Source: Madurella fahalii (lineage: Eukaryota > Ascomycota > Sordariomycetes > Sordariales). From it: a stretch of DNA of 64,000 bases. Every line of letters begins with the position of its first letter. Positions within the stretch are counted from its first letter, which is position 1. Shown here one piece after another: positions 10,508 through 19,841 of the stretch. The DNA lies in contig CM056879.1 in assembly GCA_029876055.1 (NCBI GenBank), forward strand, positions 1,054,001 to 1,118,000, read 5' to 3'. The notes beneath the pieces are model-generated. The model worked only from the letters and a program-made list of their open reading frames with translations. It did not search any database and was not told the origin of the DNA. Position numbers and translations under genes: made by a program.

Positions 10508-12195
10508 TCACCCTCTTCTCCACACTTTCCTTACTTGCAAACCCACACCCCCCAACCACCCCGCTAACATCTCTACATCCCCCTTCACACTCTTCTCCTT
10601 CACACTCTTCACCTTGCTCGTATACGTATTCGAATCCCACCTCTTCCACTCCGCCACCTTCTCCTCCAACACCCTCCCCACCGCCGCAAACACCCTCCCT
10701 TTCATCTTTCCCAAGTCCTCACACCACTTCTTCCTCGCATCCCTCTCCCTATCCGCCCTCCCCTTCTGCCTCCCATCCACATACAAATCCGGCAACCTCC
10801 AATTCAGATACGTATTCGGATGTCCCGCTCTAAACCTCACCGGCGTCGTGATCACATTCGCAAAGTACTCGGTGCACATCCGACATAGCGGCTTAGACGT
10901 ACCGATGTACTGCCACCCCTGAAAAAACCTCGCTCGCTGAACATCCCCCTCGGTAGCCAGCAACCAGGAATGCAGCAATATCTCGGCGTGCACAATCGGG
11001 TTCATCCCTTTCCGGACTTGCGCCGCCCACAGAGACTGCAAAGAATCTCCAAGGCGGTACTTCTCCAGTTCCGTCGCATGCCCCTTCAGCGCCTTTCGCT
11101 GCTTGGCAGTCCCCGGCGCGCGGTTGAGAACCGTCTCGGCGGTCTCGGGGATGGGGTTGAGCAGCGAGTCGGAGAGTACCCCTTGGTAGGGGGTGCTAGA
11201 GCGGACGGATTCGATTTCGAAGTCGCGGAAGAGATCGGTGTCGGCCCACATGTGGTGCGCGTAGACGAGCACCTTAACGGCGTATTGGTAGGAGAGGAGA
11301 CGGCCGGCGACGTGCTGGAAGTTGGACCAGCTGCCGCCTTTGGCCATGTGGTAGTCTTCGGCGGCGCGGGCCGAGATGAAGCGCTGGAAGGGGGTGTTAC
11401 GGTTGGCTTGGATGGCTTTGATGCATTGCACGGCGCCTGGGATGCCTGGTTTGGTTAGGGGAGGGTGTTGGTGGTGAGGGGAGGGTGTTGGTGGTGAGGG
11501 GAGGGTGTTGGTGGTGAGGGGAGGGTGTTGGTGGTGAGGGGAGGGTGTTGGTGGTGAGGGGAGGATGGGGATGGGGGGCTGGGGAACGTACACTCCTCGG
11601 TTTTCTTGCTTAGGTCTGGTATGGTGCTTGCCATCGTGGACAGGCCGTTCTTGGCGGCTGTGCCTTCGGGGGTGCTGGTGTCGCACCGGTTCATGCAGAT
11701 TTGCAGTTCCTTTGCAAGCGTATTCAGATAGGCTCGCAAGCGGACTTGGTTCCACCAGAGGATCTTGTCTATTAGACGTCGTTCGATAACATGATCTGGC
11801 TCTTTGGACGGCGCCTCGAGGTTTGACTTGAGGATGTTGAGAATCTCGCCGAGTCCTTTGCGGGCGTTGTTGAGAGGGACCTTAGACCTGTTGTTAGACG
11901 CAAAGACGTAGGTTGTTTTTCCGTTGTGCAAAATCACAGCCAAGGCAGTGACTGTGTCGCCATTGGTGTTGAAATTGAGGACGTGGGCGAGTTTGTTCAC
12001 AAAAGTGTGGAACATCTCCTCGGGGGCTTGGTTGTGGTCGGGCGGTGGCTCCGATGGTTTCTGTGGAGGCCCCCGGGGGCAGATATCGTTGAGGCAGACG
12101 AGCAAAAGCTGTGCTGGATGGAGAAGGGTGCGTAGCTTTGCTTGCTGGTCTCTGTCGAGCGGCACGATATCGCCGGGGAAATCGAGGACCGCCAT
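10508..12195 (-). CDS. OTT_1508-like deaminase-family protein, 513 residues, two exons
   Basis: Exon 1 is 12195-11592 and exon 2 is 11445-10508. The intron 11591-11446 (GTACGT...branch CTAAC...CAG, 146 bp) joins T to GC in frame (EE-C-IPGAVQ). The start ATG has a good context (CAAATGG), but the frame is open further upstream. The C-terminal domain shows the zinc deaminase signature: NPIVHAEILLHSW with His354 and Glu356, then 32 residues on, GTSKPLCRMCTEYF with Cys389 and Cys392, followed by HPNTYLNWRLPD. This layout matches the fungal OTT_1508-like branch of the cytidine-deaminase fold (predicted nucleic-acid or nucleotide deaminases, substrate unproven). The first half (FNTNGDTVTALAVILHNG, TYVFASNN) resembles the N-terminal part of these fungal proteins. 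The C-terminus is basic. All zinc ligands are present and the model has no stops, so it may be functional. It has no signal peptide. Confidence 0.8.
11461..11560. repeat. 20-bp minisatellite, five perfect copies, inside the deaminase intron
   Basis: The unit GAGGGTGTTGGTGGTGAGGG is repeated five times without change, then degenerates. It lies wholly within the modelled intron 11446-11591. Because 20 is not a multiple of 3, reading it as coding would cycle through frames, which supports the intron. Confidence 0.97.
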
Positions 12196-12857
12196 TTGTG
12201 TCTTGGGAGAAGTGGCAGTTATTCCGGATGCGTGTTGGAGGCAGAAATCTCGAAGGAGGTGCCCCGAATTCCCGGAAATGGCTCTGTTGGGAGCTTGGTA
12301 GGCTCAACTTGAAGTTAGGGCCACGCTGGGAGTTGGCGGGGAAAGTCGCAATGCCCAAGATGCCCATGCCCAGCCTAGTTACCAGCTGGCGAGTCCGGCG
12401 TTTGCACATGTGTGCACCGTATTGGTTGTTCATTTTTTGAGCGGGGCCTTGTATGTCGTGAGGCCTTCCAACTCTGCGGCTCTGATTCGCTGACTTGACT
12501 TTATGAGGCGGCGATTGGAGCAGGCTCCCCGATCTGCCACTCCATGCCCGCGGTGCTACCACACGAGAAAGGATTAGAGCACTATTGCGGAGCTCCATGA
12601 ACCAGTACTATGGCTTCACCGGCGGCCTCGCGGCGGCCTCCTGGCAGCAGGAGATACAATGGGTTAGCGCCGTCAAGGACGCTTGTTCGGAGATATGTTG
12701 TCTCGTGCCAAGGTACTCACAGCCTGGGCTCCAAGGAGCAGTCGGTTCCACGGGTATCTAAGCAGGAGGCCTACCACAATTTGAATCTGAGCTCACTCTC
12801 TCCAGCCTCTTGAATTTCCGGGCCTGTCAAGGTGAAGAAACAGTTCTCACGGTTAGA
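12196..12857. other. divergent intergenic region between deaminase and C2H2 genes
   Basis: No supported gene. The minus frame just above 12195 (RDFCLQHASGI) is open and could be an upstream coding exon of the deaminase gene. The rest probably holds two divergent promoters. Confidence 0.35.
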
Positions 12858-13931
12858 ATGGACGACTATTCAGGTGACGGAGACGCGGATCAAGGGTGGC
12901 TCGATGGTTAGTGACATGCTACTTGCCTTGACGTGGATATTTGGTGATACCTACTGACTGCCCTTCCACCAAGTCAGTGCCACACCAGGCCCATTTGCGG
13001 ACGACGGACTGGCTGAATCGGGTAGGCTCTGCCACCACCCATGCCATTGCATCGTGCTAACACCATGTTCAACCCAGGCCGTCACCACGCAGGAATCCTG
13101 ACGACCGTGAACCCCCAGGATACGCTCCAGGCCAAAGGCTTGCAGCTGACCGGGTCACGCACCCCTGTCCCAGTCATTTTGCCCCTGAATCGACCGTCCG
13201 GCAGTTGGTCCGGTGACACAGTCGGTGTCCCGACGGAGACAGCTCAGAGCAGCCGGGAGGCGTCGATGCATATGGGAAACTCGGTCTACCCCCTTTAGAG
13301 GGATAGATCGGTGCCGCGGCGTGGCGGGTCTGGCTCCCTGAGTCCAGCCCGGGCGTCACAGTCTAGTTTCTCTTATTCGTCGGGTTATCTTCCTGGTTTT
13401 TCGCAGCAGTCTGTTCAGTATTCTCCACCATCTCCCACTCCCACTCGTCTTCCGACTCTTTTGCCAGCAACAATGCAATCCGCCGAATCTTGGACGCCCC
13501 CAGCAACACGGCCCCCTGAACCACTGACATGCAGAGAAGATTCCTGCGCTCAGGATCCGCAGACATTTGAGCACAGTTGGCAGCTGAAGTACGTGTCTGA
13601 AACACCGAACTCCATTCCTAACTGAAGGCATCAAAAACTGACAAGCAACTTTTGCAAAAGCAGCAAGCACAAGAAAAAACACACCTTCCCCTACAAATGC
13701 CCCGTCGAAGGCTGTGCTTTCAGCAAGGATGGAGTTCCTGGTGGCTTCTCCCAACGGCGGGACTTGGAGAGACATGCGGCAACACACCAACCCCTGCCTT
13801 CGTTTCGCTGTTATTTTCCCGACTGCGAGAGCAGCGCGACGAGAAACTACAACATGGTGAGGCATCTGAGGACTCAACATGGCATCAAGATTCGGCAGCG
13901 AGATGTGCCGGCGCTGTGCCCGCGAGGATAG
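12858..13931 (+). CDS. C2H2 zinc-finger protein with three fingers; one in-frame stop in the model
   Basis: Exons 12858-12906, 12974-13021, 13078-13588 and 13664-13931; introns 12907-12973 (GTTAGT), 13022-13077 (GTAGGC) and 13589-13663 (GTACGT). The N-terminus is acidic (MDDYSGDGDADQGWLD). A Ser/Pro-rich middle part follows. Finger 1 is split by intron 3: CREDSC, then F-x5-L-x2-H-x3-H. Finger 2 is CPVEGC...RRDLERHAATH, finger 3 CYFPDC...NMVRHLRTQH. The last intron ends in a NAGNAG acceptor; using the second AG gives canonical finger spacing, the first adds one residue. A TAG at 13296-13298 interrupts the middle part. It is preceded by CCCCCTTTAG, so it may instead be the end of an unrecognised intron, or a CAG-to-TAG mutation. 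Likely a nuclear DNA-binding regulator; target unknown. Further exons may follow. Confidence 0.72.
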
Positions 13932-14177
13932 CGAATCGGGTAGTCGAGATTTTTGTGGCTGTTTTGCCTGGATTGCGAATTTCACTCCGTACTTTAGTTT
14001 CAGTATCACCGTGATTTCGACTTGCGTGCCTTTCTCTTATGCCATTTCCGAACGACACCCTCTCAACCGCATCTCCACTGCCGCTCTTCAGGCCTGCCCA
14101 AAAAATCACCAGAAACAAGACTAAAACCGAAAGTCTGATCGGTTCCGCTATGACCTCTCCCACGGAGGTAGTCGTAG

Positions 14178-14528
14178 ACGGAGCTGCCATCCCAGGCTCA
14201 AACGAAATCGACGGCGTACTTCCAAGGTTCTACCCCATCATTATTCCCCCTCCCTTCCCAACCTCACAAACCCCCTAGACCTCCCAATATTGACGCAACC
14301 ACAAATGGGACCCAAAACGAAGACGAAGATGTCCAGATTGGTCAACCACAGCACAAAAATGCGACCGAGAGACACATGGCGACTCTCGAGGAGCTCGTCA
14401 CCAAACTCAACACTGCAGCTCAAGACATCATGAACGCCAGCCGCATTTACAGCCGCGTTGCATGTCCAGTCGCTCACTGGGACAACAGCGACAGACCATA
14501 CCTAAAAGAGCACGGAACACGACTTTAG
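14178..14528 (+). other. open frame, possible 3' exon of the C2H2 gene
   Basis: The frame is open for about 116 codons with protein-like composition (NEDEDVQIG, ATLEELVTKLNTAAQDIMNA) and ends with TAG at 14526. An acceptor-like GTCGTAG precedes it at 14171-14177. I could not find a convincing donor to join it to the zinc fingers, so the link is a guess. Confidence 0.35.
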
Positions 14529-15085
14529 AGTGTCTTCAAGGATGGTGTACTAACTGAGACAAATATCCCTGGCTAGAAAATCGTGAGGACAAGTCCTACT
14601 GTGCTGACAAAGTTTCGTAGGATATAGTCTCTGTCGCGCTGGAAACCGCACTTGTGGAGCTCGGCTCTCACCGCCGAGCTCAGCAGCTCGTCACGTGAGC
14701 TCGCCCAGACCATTTCTTTTGTGTATTTAAGCCAGTTCTTCAGTCTCCTACTGCAGTAGATAGATCTTCAGAGACTTCAACTTTTCCGCGCACTTCCCAC
14801 GACCTCTGCTGAGCTCTTGTACGCGTGACAGTCTCGATTTTTTTCTTAAAAGCTCTGCTTCTCCTCCCGAACGGCGAATACACTAGGTAGTAAGATTTCC
14901 CCACTCCCGTAAATGAAAATAAGGACTGGGGACGTAAACTAGGCTTAATAAAACCCTAGGGGAAAGGAAAAGGAAGGAGAGAGGATACTAGGTAGTCCCA
15001 GTTTTAAAACAGAGGTAGCCTAAATTGTTCCCTTGCGAAAGAGTTGCCATTTGAATTTCAAAGACTCTGCTAAGTTACAGGGTTC
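14529..15085. other. repeat-edge region, nothing coding seen
   Basis: Contains palindromic GAGCTC-rich sequence (about 14657-14712) similar in flavour to the small repeats at 39.3 and 40.8 kb, and a repeated ACTAGGTAGT at 14881 and 14987. Composition shifts toward AT from here. Confidence 0.3.
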
Positions 15086-15367
15086 TGTCGGAAACACGGC
15101 ACCTCTGAATCTTGGGAAATGGCAGTTTAGGATTTTTATGTGTCTTGTCTTGATTGTGTTAATTGTCCCTGTGTTCTCTCGTCCGTCCCGTCTATCTTTG
15201 CTGGAGAGTTTGCTCCTTTTATAGACGAGATACACGTACAGGATGACGTGTATACAGTGGCGCAGTTAGCTGCCAGTCTTCCTTAGCTCAATAGAGTACA
15301 TGGGTTTGGCTCCTGCACTAGATCCTGTGATCCTGATCCTTTGGACTAGCACATGATCCTTTTGACA
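15086..15367 (+). mobile_element. solo LTR, family 1 (TGTCGGAAACACGG...TTTTGACA), TSD GGTTC
   Basis: 282 bp with TG...CA ends and a perfect 5-bp target duplication GGTTC at 15081-15085 and 15368-15372. Copies of the same element lie at 46235, 46990 and 56787. The 5-bp duplication next to TG/CA ends is the mark of LTR-retrotransposon integrase. No internal region is present, so this is a solo LTR or a very small element. Confidence 0.9.
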
Positions 15368-16675
15368 GGTTCTACCTACTCGTCTAAACTACATTTAGTG
15401 GTTTCCTTGATTATATCCTAAGTAGCGTCTAAACAGCGTCTGAGCAAGGTGGCGAGAGGTGGTATGGATGGCTAGGGGTTGGTAAGGGCAACTTTAGAGT
15501 AAAATAACAAGAAGCGCCAAGGTAAGATGATACTCTATAGATAAATGTCAGCTATTCCCAACACTTTTTATTGGGGATAATACAGCACCTCAGTCAAGGG
15601 TACGGTACCCGGGACACGGCCGCAACGTCTGGAACAGAGCTTCGGCATCTGGAACAGAACTCCGGCACCCGGAATAAGGCCACAACGTCCAGAACAGGGC
15701 TCTGGCACCTGGAACAGGGCGTTGGCACCCAGAACAAGGTCCAGCATCTCCAAACGCACTATAATCTCACCTGTGGAGCGAAGGAATCTCGTATTCAAAT
15801 TCCGCCACCATAATCTTACGTGAGGAGCGAAGGTATCTCATATTCAAGGAGATCTTCAAAATCAGCCCCATAGTAAGCAGGTGATCTACAATAAGCCCCC
15901 TTTCCAATTATCCCGAAGGCCGAAACGGCCGACAAGATCAAATCTATAATAACTACGGCTTTTCCTCACTTAGATAGAATTAACAATTAAGCACTTTGAA
16001 GTCTTTTCTTCACCTTCCTTCTTTTCCATCATCCACTGTGTGCCTTACATAATCAACACTTTTAAAGGCCAGCTGAGTGCAATGAAGAAACTGCAACGAC
16101 TAGCATCATATAACAGTCTTTAGAATTTACCTACTATAGAGCAATATTACTCTAACTTACTTGTCCCGCTACTTCTACTAGTAAAATAAGGTGCTACTCC
16201 AGACAGCTCGACAGAAAAGTTACGCTAATACGTAAGTATCACGTGTATAGATGATTAGCAGAGGTATAAGAAGTACATAGAAAGGTTAAAGTCTCTAAAT
16301 ATCAATCTACATAGTAGGAGACTGAAAAACTAGCTTAAATATACAGTTTCTATCAAAAAGTTGGGTCACACTCTAAAATTGCTCACAAAAATAGCTAAGT
16401 CTCATCTTCTTCACTTACTAACAAATCAGTAGCCAAAGTAAATAATTTAAAAAGTAAATCCTTTACAGGATGTAAAATTGGTTAAAATCTCTATTTTAAG
16501 TAGTAAATTGATAATTTATCGGGAGTACTTAGTGAGGAAGGTTATAGAAATGTGATATTATTATTTCAGCTGTTTTTTTACACTTTTACTATTACTTTTA
16601 TAAGCACTTAAGAGTAAAACTTTATCTTAGAACTTCAACCATATACTATATCTACCTTATAGAATTAGAGTAACG
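15368..16675. other. AT-rich RIP-altered DNA with a degenerate minisatellite
   Basis: 15596-15750 holds about seven diverged ~20-bp units of the form GGCACCYGGAACARGGC. The remainder is AT-rich with many TA dinucleotides and stops in all frames; nothing coding is recognisable. Confidence 0.45.
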
Positions 16676-17864
16676 TGCGTGATAAGCGAGTTGGCCGGAT
16701 AAGCGAGTTGGCCACTTTCTAACATAACGTGTCCCCTCTGCACGAAATACCAAATTCTTCCACAACTAACAATAGAAACTCCTTTGTACGAAGCTAGGGT
16801 AAATCTAGCACTCAAAGCTATTCAAAAAGATCTAAAGCTTAGCAATCAAGCTGTAGCGAAGATCTACAACGTCAATAAGAATACACTTCGAAACCGATAC
16901 ACCGGCTGACTTCTACGAGGCGATATACTGGCCAACTCGTACAAATTTATGGATTTAGAAGAGCAAATAATCGTACGATATATAGTTGAGCTGTGTATAC
17001 GTGCATTCCATCCCCGGCATGCATACGTGGAAGATATGGCTAACCGATTACAACACGAACGCGACGTACCCCCTGTTAGCGTACGATAGGCTTATAACTT
17101 CGTCAAACGCCAGCTAGGCCTTCGTACGCGTTTTACGCATAAATACGACTACCAGAAAGCTAAATGTGAAGATCTAAAGATTATTCGTAAATGGTTTGCA
17201 CTCGTATAAAACACTAAGACCAAATACAGTATCCTCGACGAAGACTCGTCTAATTTTGATGAGACCAGCTTTATGATAGACATTATTATCCCAACTATGG
17301 TAGTTACTACCTCAGATGGCCGTGGTAGGGCTAAACAGGCCCAACTTGGTAATTGTAAGTGGGCTACGGTTATCCAAGGGGTAAATACTCAAGGCTGGGC
17401 CATTCCACTATTCATTATCCTTGCTAGGCAATACCACCTTGCCAACTGGTATCGAGAGTGCAACCTTCTAGCAACCTAGTATATTGTAACAACCGATAAT
17501 GGCTGGACTACAAATACAGTAGACCTTGATTAGATCAAGTACTTCGATTACTATACAGCATCTTACACGAAAGGTGTATACCGGCTATTAATCCTAGATG
17601 GCTATGATAGTCATTACACCGAGGAATTTGAGATCTACTGCTAGGAACATAACATTATCATACTCTGCATGCCTCCGCATTCCTCATACCTACTTCAGCT
17701 ATTGGATGTTGGTTGTTTTGCACCGTTGAAGAAGGTATATAGCTGCCAAATTGAGCAGTTGATGCGGATGAGTATTACATACATCAGCAAACTAGAGTTT
17801 CTCTGTAGGTTTAGAGCAGCTTTTTTTGCTTCAATTACAGAAGAAAATATCCAGGGTGGCTTTG
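16676..17864 (+). pseudogene. pogo/Fot-type DNA transposase, RIP-degraded, cut by a Gypsy LTR
   Basis: Reading across stops, one finds an N-terminal helix-turn-helix-like part (LSNQAVAKIYNVNKNTLRNR, about 16838-16900). The DDE domain follows: NFDETSFMI (first Asp, near 17255-17280), GRGRAKQAQLGNCKWATVI, TTDNGWTTN (second Asp), LLILDGYDSHYTEEF (third Asp) and MPPHSSYLLQLLDVGCFAPLK, typical of pogo/Fot elements. Several stops replace Trp or Gln codons (TAG), which fits RIP. The frame stops at ENIQGGF exactly where LTR A begins (17865), so the 3' end and right terminal repeat are missing. At the left edge GATAAGCGAGTTGGCC is repeated twice (16681-16712), possibly the terminal inverted repeat. 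Confidence 0.8.
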
Positions 17865-18114
17865 TGTAATGAGAGCTACAGGGCAAGACCGGGAGAACTG
17901 GCCGAATGACGGTGGATGATGTCACTGTACTAGGGTAGATAAGAACCCCGTGGGAAACCCTCTCACGCGGGGAACTTCTGATCCGTAAAGATCAGTCTCT
18001 GTGTAATTAATAGGAGGTTGTTCACTAAGATATCGCCCGCTAGTCCAGGTCTTTTCGGTATCAAGACATCGTGGTCCATCTCCCTCAACGTGTTCCCAGA
18101 ACAACCCCTTTATA
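17865..18114 (+). mobile_element. Gypsy LTR (copy A), followed by a stub of its gag leader
   Basis: 250 bp starting TGTAATGAGAGC and ending CCCTTTATA (RIP form of CCCTTTACA). It is followed to 18247 by the same leader and first codons as element B (MAPTMNISRELGAES). The stub is then interrupted by the LTR of element B. Confidence 0.85.
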
Positions 18115-18531
18115 ATTCTGATCCTTCTGTTCTACCGTTGGCCGAGATGGCACCTACGATGAATATCTCCCGTGAGCTAGGAGCAGAGTCGAGTCTAGGG
18201 GAAAATACCCCCCAATCACCTACAAATCCTGTACGCCTTTATCGGTCTGTAACGAGAGTCTCCAGACGAAGGTCAGGAGGACCTGCCGAATGATGCTAGA
18301 TGATGTCACGATACAGGATAGATAAGAACCCCGTGAGGGAACTCTCTCACGCGGGGCACTTCTAATCCGCAAGGATCAGTCTCTGTGTAATTGATAGGAG
18401 GCTGTTCACCAAGATATCGCCCGCTAGTCCAGGTCTTTTCGGTATCAAGACATCGTAGTCCATCTCCCTCAACGTATTCCCAGAACAACCCCTTTACAAT
18501 TCTGATCCTTTTGTTCTACCGTTAGCCGAGA

Positions 18532-19740
18532 TGGTACCTACAATAAGTACCTCCTGTAAGCTGGGAGCAGAGTCGAGTCCAGGGGAAAACACCCCCCAAT
18601 CACCCACAAATCCTATACGCCTTCATCGGTCGGAATCACCAGGATTTCGACCTCGCATATCTTCGCATACCCTTTCGGACTCCCGGGTTCCACATCAAGC
18701 TCCTCACTATGATAACCTGTTGGAATCAACCCGTCTTCAGATACAGCAACTGGAAGCGCTGAAACAACTGCAAGAATAAGAAGAGGGTTTGCTTCGGAAG
18801 CTAGGCATCTCACTAGACGAATCCTCACCGAAATACAGGCGATATTATTCTCCTTCAGCAGGTTCTAGTGACTATAATAAGGACTGAAAGGCGATTAAAG
18901 TAAAGCATCTAATTCAGTTCCCTGATAATACTACCCATCGACGCTGTTTAGATAGCTCCAAGATCTATAGCGAGTATTTATAGAAGACCCGAAACGGTTT
19001 AAAACGGGTATAAACCGGATCCTTTTCGCTTTAAATCAAATAGAAGAACGTCTTTACAATCGATAGTACAGTTATTATAACAATCTTCCAACAGATATAT
19101 AATAAGAGGCCGAAAATAACTGGAAAACGTTTGAAGATTAGATAATAAACTGTATTCGAGATCTTATAGATTAAGAATCTACTATTGTAAAGTAGTTCAA
19201 TAATACTAAGTAACGAGAAAACCAGTCTTCTTTAGACTTTCATCGGTACTTAGAATCCCTTGAGACCTAATTCCCGAAATAGGATAAAAAGGCTTATACT
19301 CTTACCTTTTATATAAAGCTTTCGTCTGCAATTAGTAACTATATCGACTTATATATCTATAATAAACTAGAGACTTAGGAAGAAATAGTTAATATAGTTT
19401 CTAGTACCGAAAACCTTAGGAAGCCCCTAAGTATTCGTCCTAATATCCTTCTCACTCTTCTCCTTTATCGCGTTCTTCTTTAACCTATAAATTGTTATTT
19501 TATCCTCGAAAAGCATTATTATCCTGTTATTACCAACGAAACGTATAGTTAACGACGTTATATACGAAACCTAACGACTACCCTATATCAACCTTATCTC
19601 ATTTCAATCAGCTGAACCCTATAGACAGTCAGGGAAACCCTTTAACTTATTTTATTTATAGTAGTAATACCTATCTCGCTAACGACTATCTATAAAAAGG
19701 AGTATTAGTAAATAAAGCTACTAGGTATCTTAGTCGCCGA
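18532..19740 (+). pseudogene. Gag region of Gypsy element B
   Basis: Begins MVPTISTSCKLGAESSPGEN after the leader and stays open for about 80 codons, with a helical Gln/Leu-rich end (LQIQQLEALKQLQE). Beyond that it is broken by frequent TAG/TAA. No zinc knuckle survives that I can point to. Homologous sequence in inverted orientation lies at 25620-27290. Confidence 0.65.
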
Positions 19741-19841
19741 AGTAGGGGATCGCACCTAAATCGGCGGGGAAATGGCAGATACCGGCGGATATAAACCCCG
19801 ATTACATCGGTAAAGACGATATACTAGGGGTTCCAGTCAAA

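Noticed and set aside
10411..10922. Two plus-strand frames rich in Pro/Ser/Thr
   Set aside because: Antisense to the end of the deaminase gene and its flank; composition reflects the other strand.
11461..11560. Possible CRISPR-like array
   Set aside because: Units are directly adjacent with no spacers; it is a minisatellite.
11455..11600. Coding reading of the 20-bp repeat (Pro/His-rich)
   Set aside because: Good splice sites flank it and the unit length is not a multiple of three; treated as intron.
13356..14009. 217-codon minus frame
   Set aside because: Antisense to the zinc-finger exons, which have canonical C2H2 spacing on the plus strand.
14039..14278. 80-codon plus frame after the zinc fingers, and a suspected frameshift in CCCCC near 14271
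   Set aside because: Another frame is continuously open from 14178 to 14528 without any frameshift, so no lesion needs to be assumed.
15255..15340. Functional tRNA gene
   Set aside because: A- and B-box-like motifs lie inside an LTR, but the acceptor and anticodon stems do not pair well, so it is only tRNA-like.
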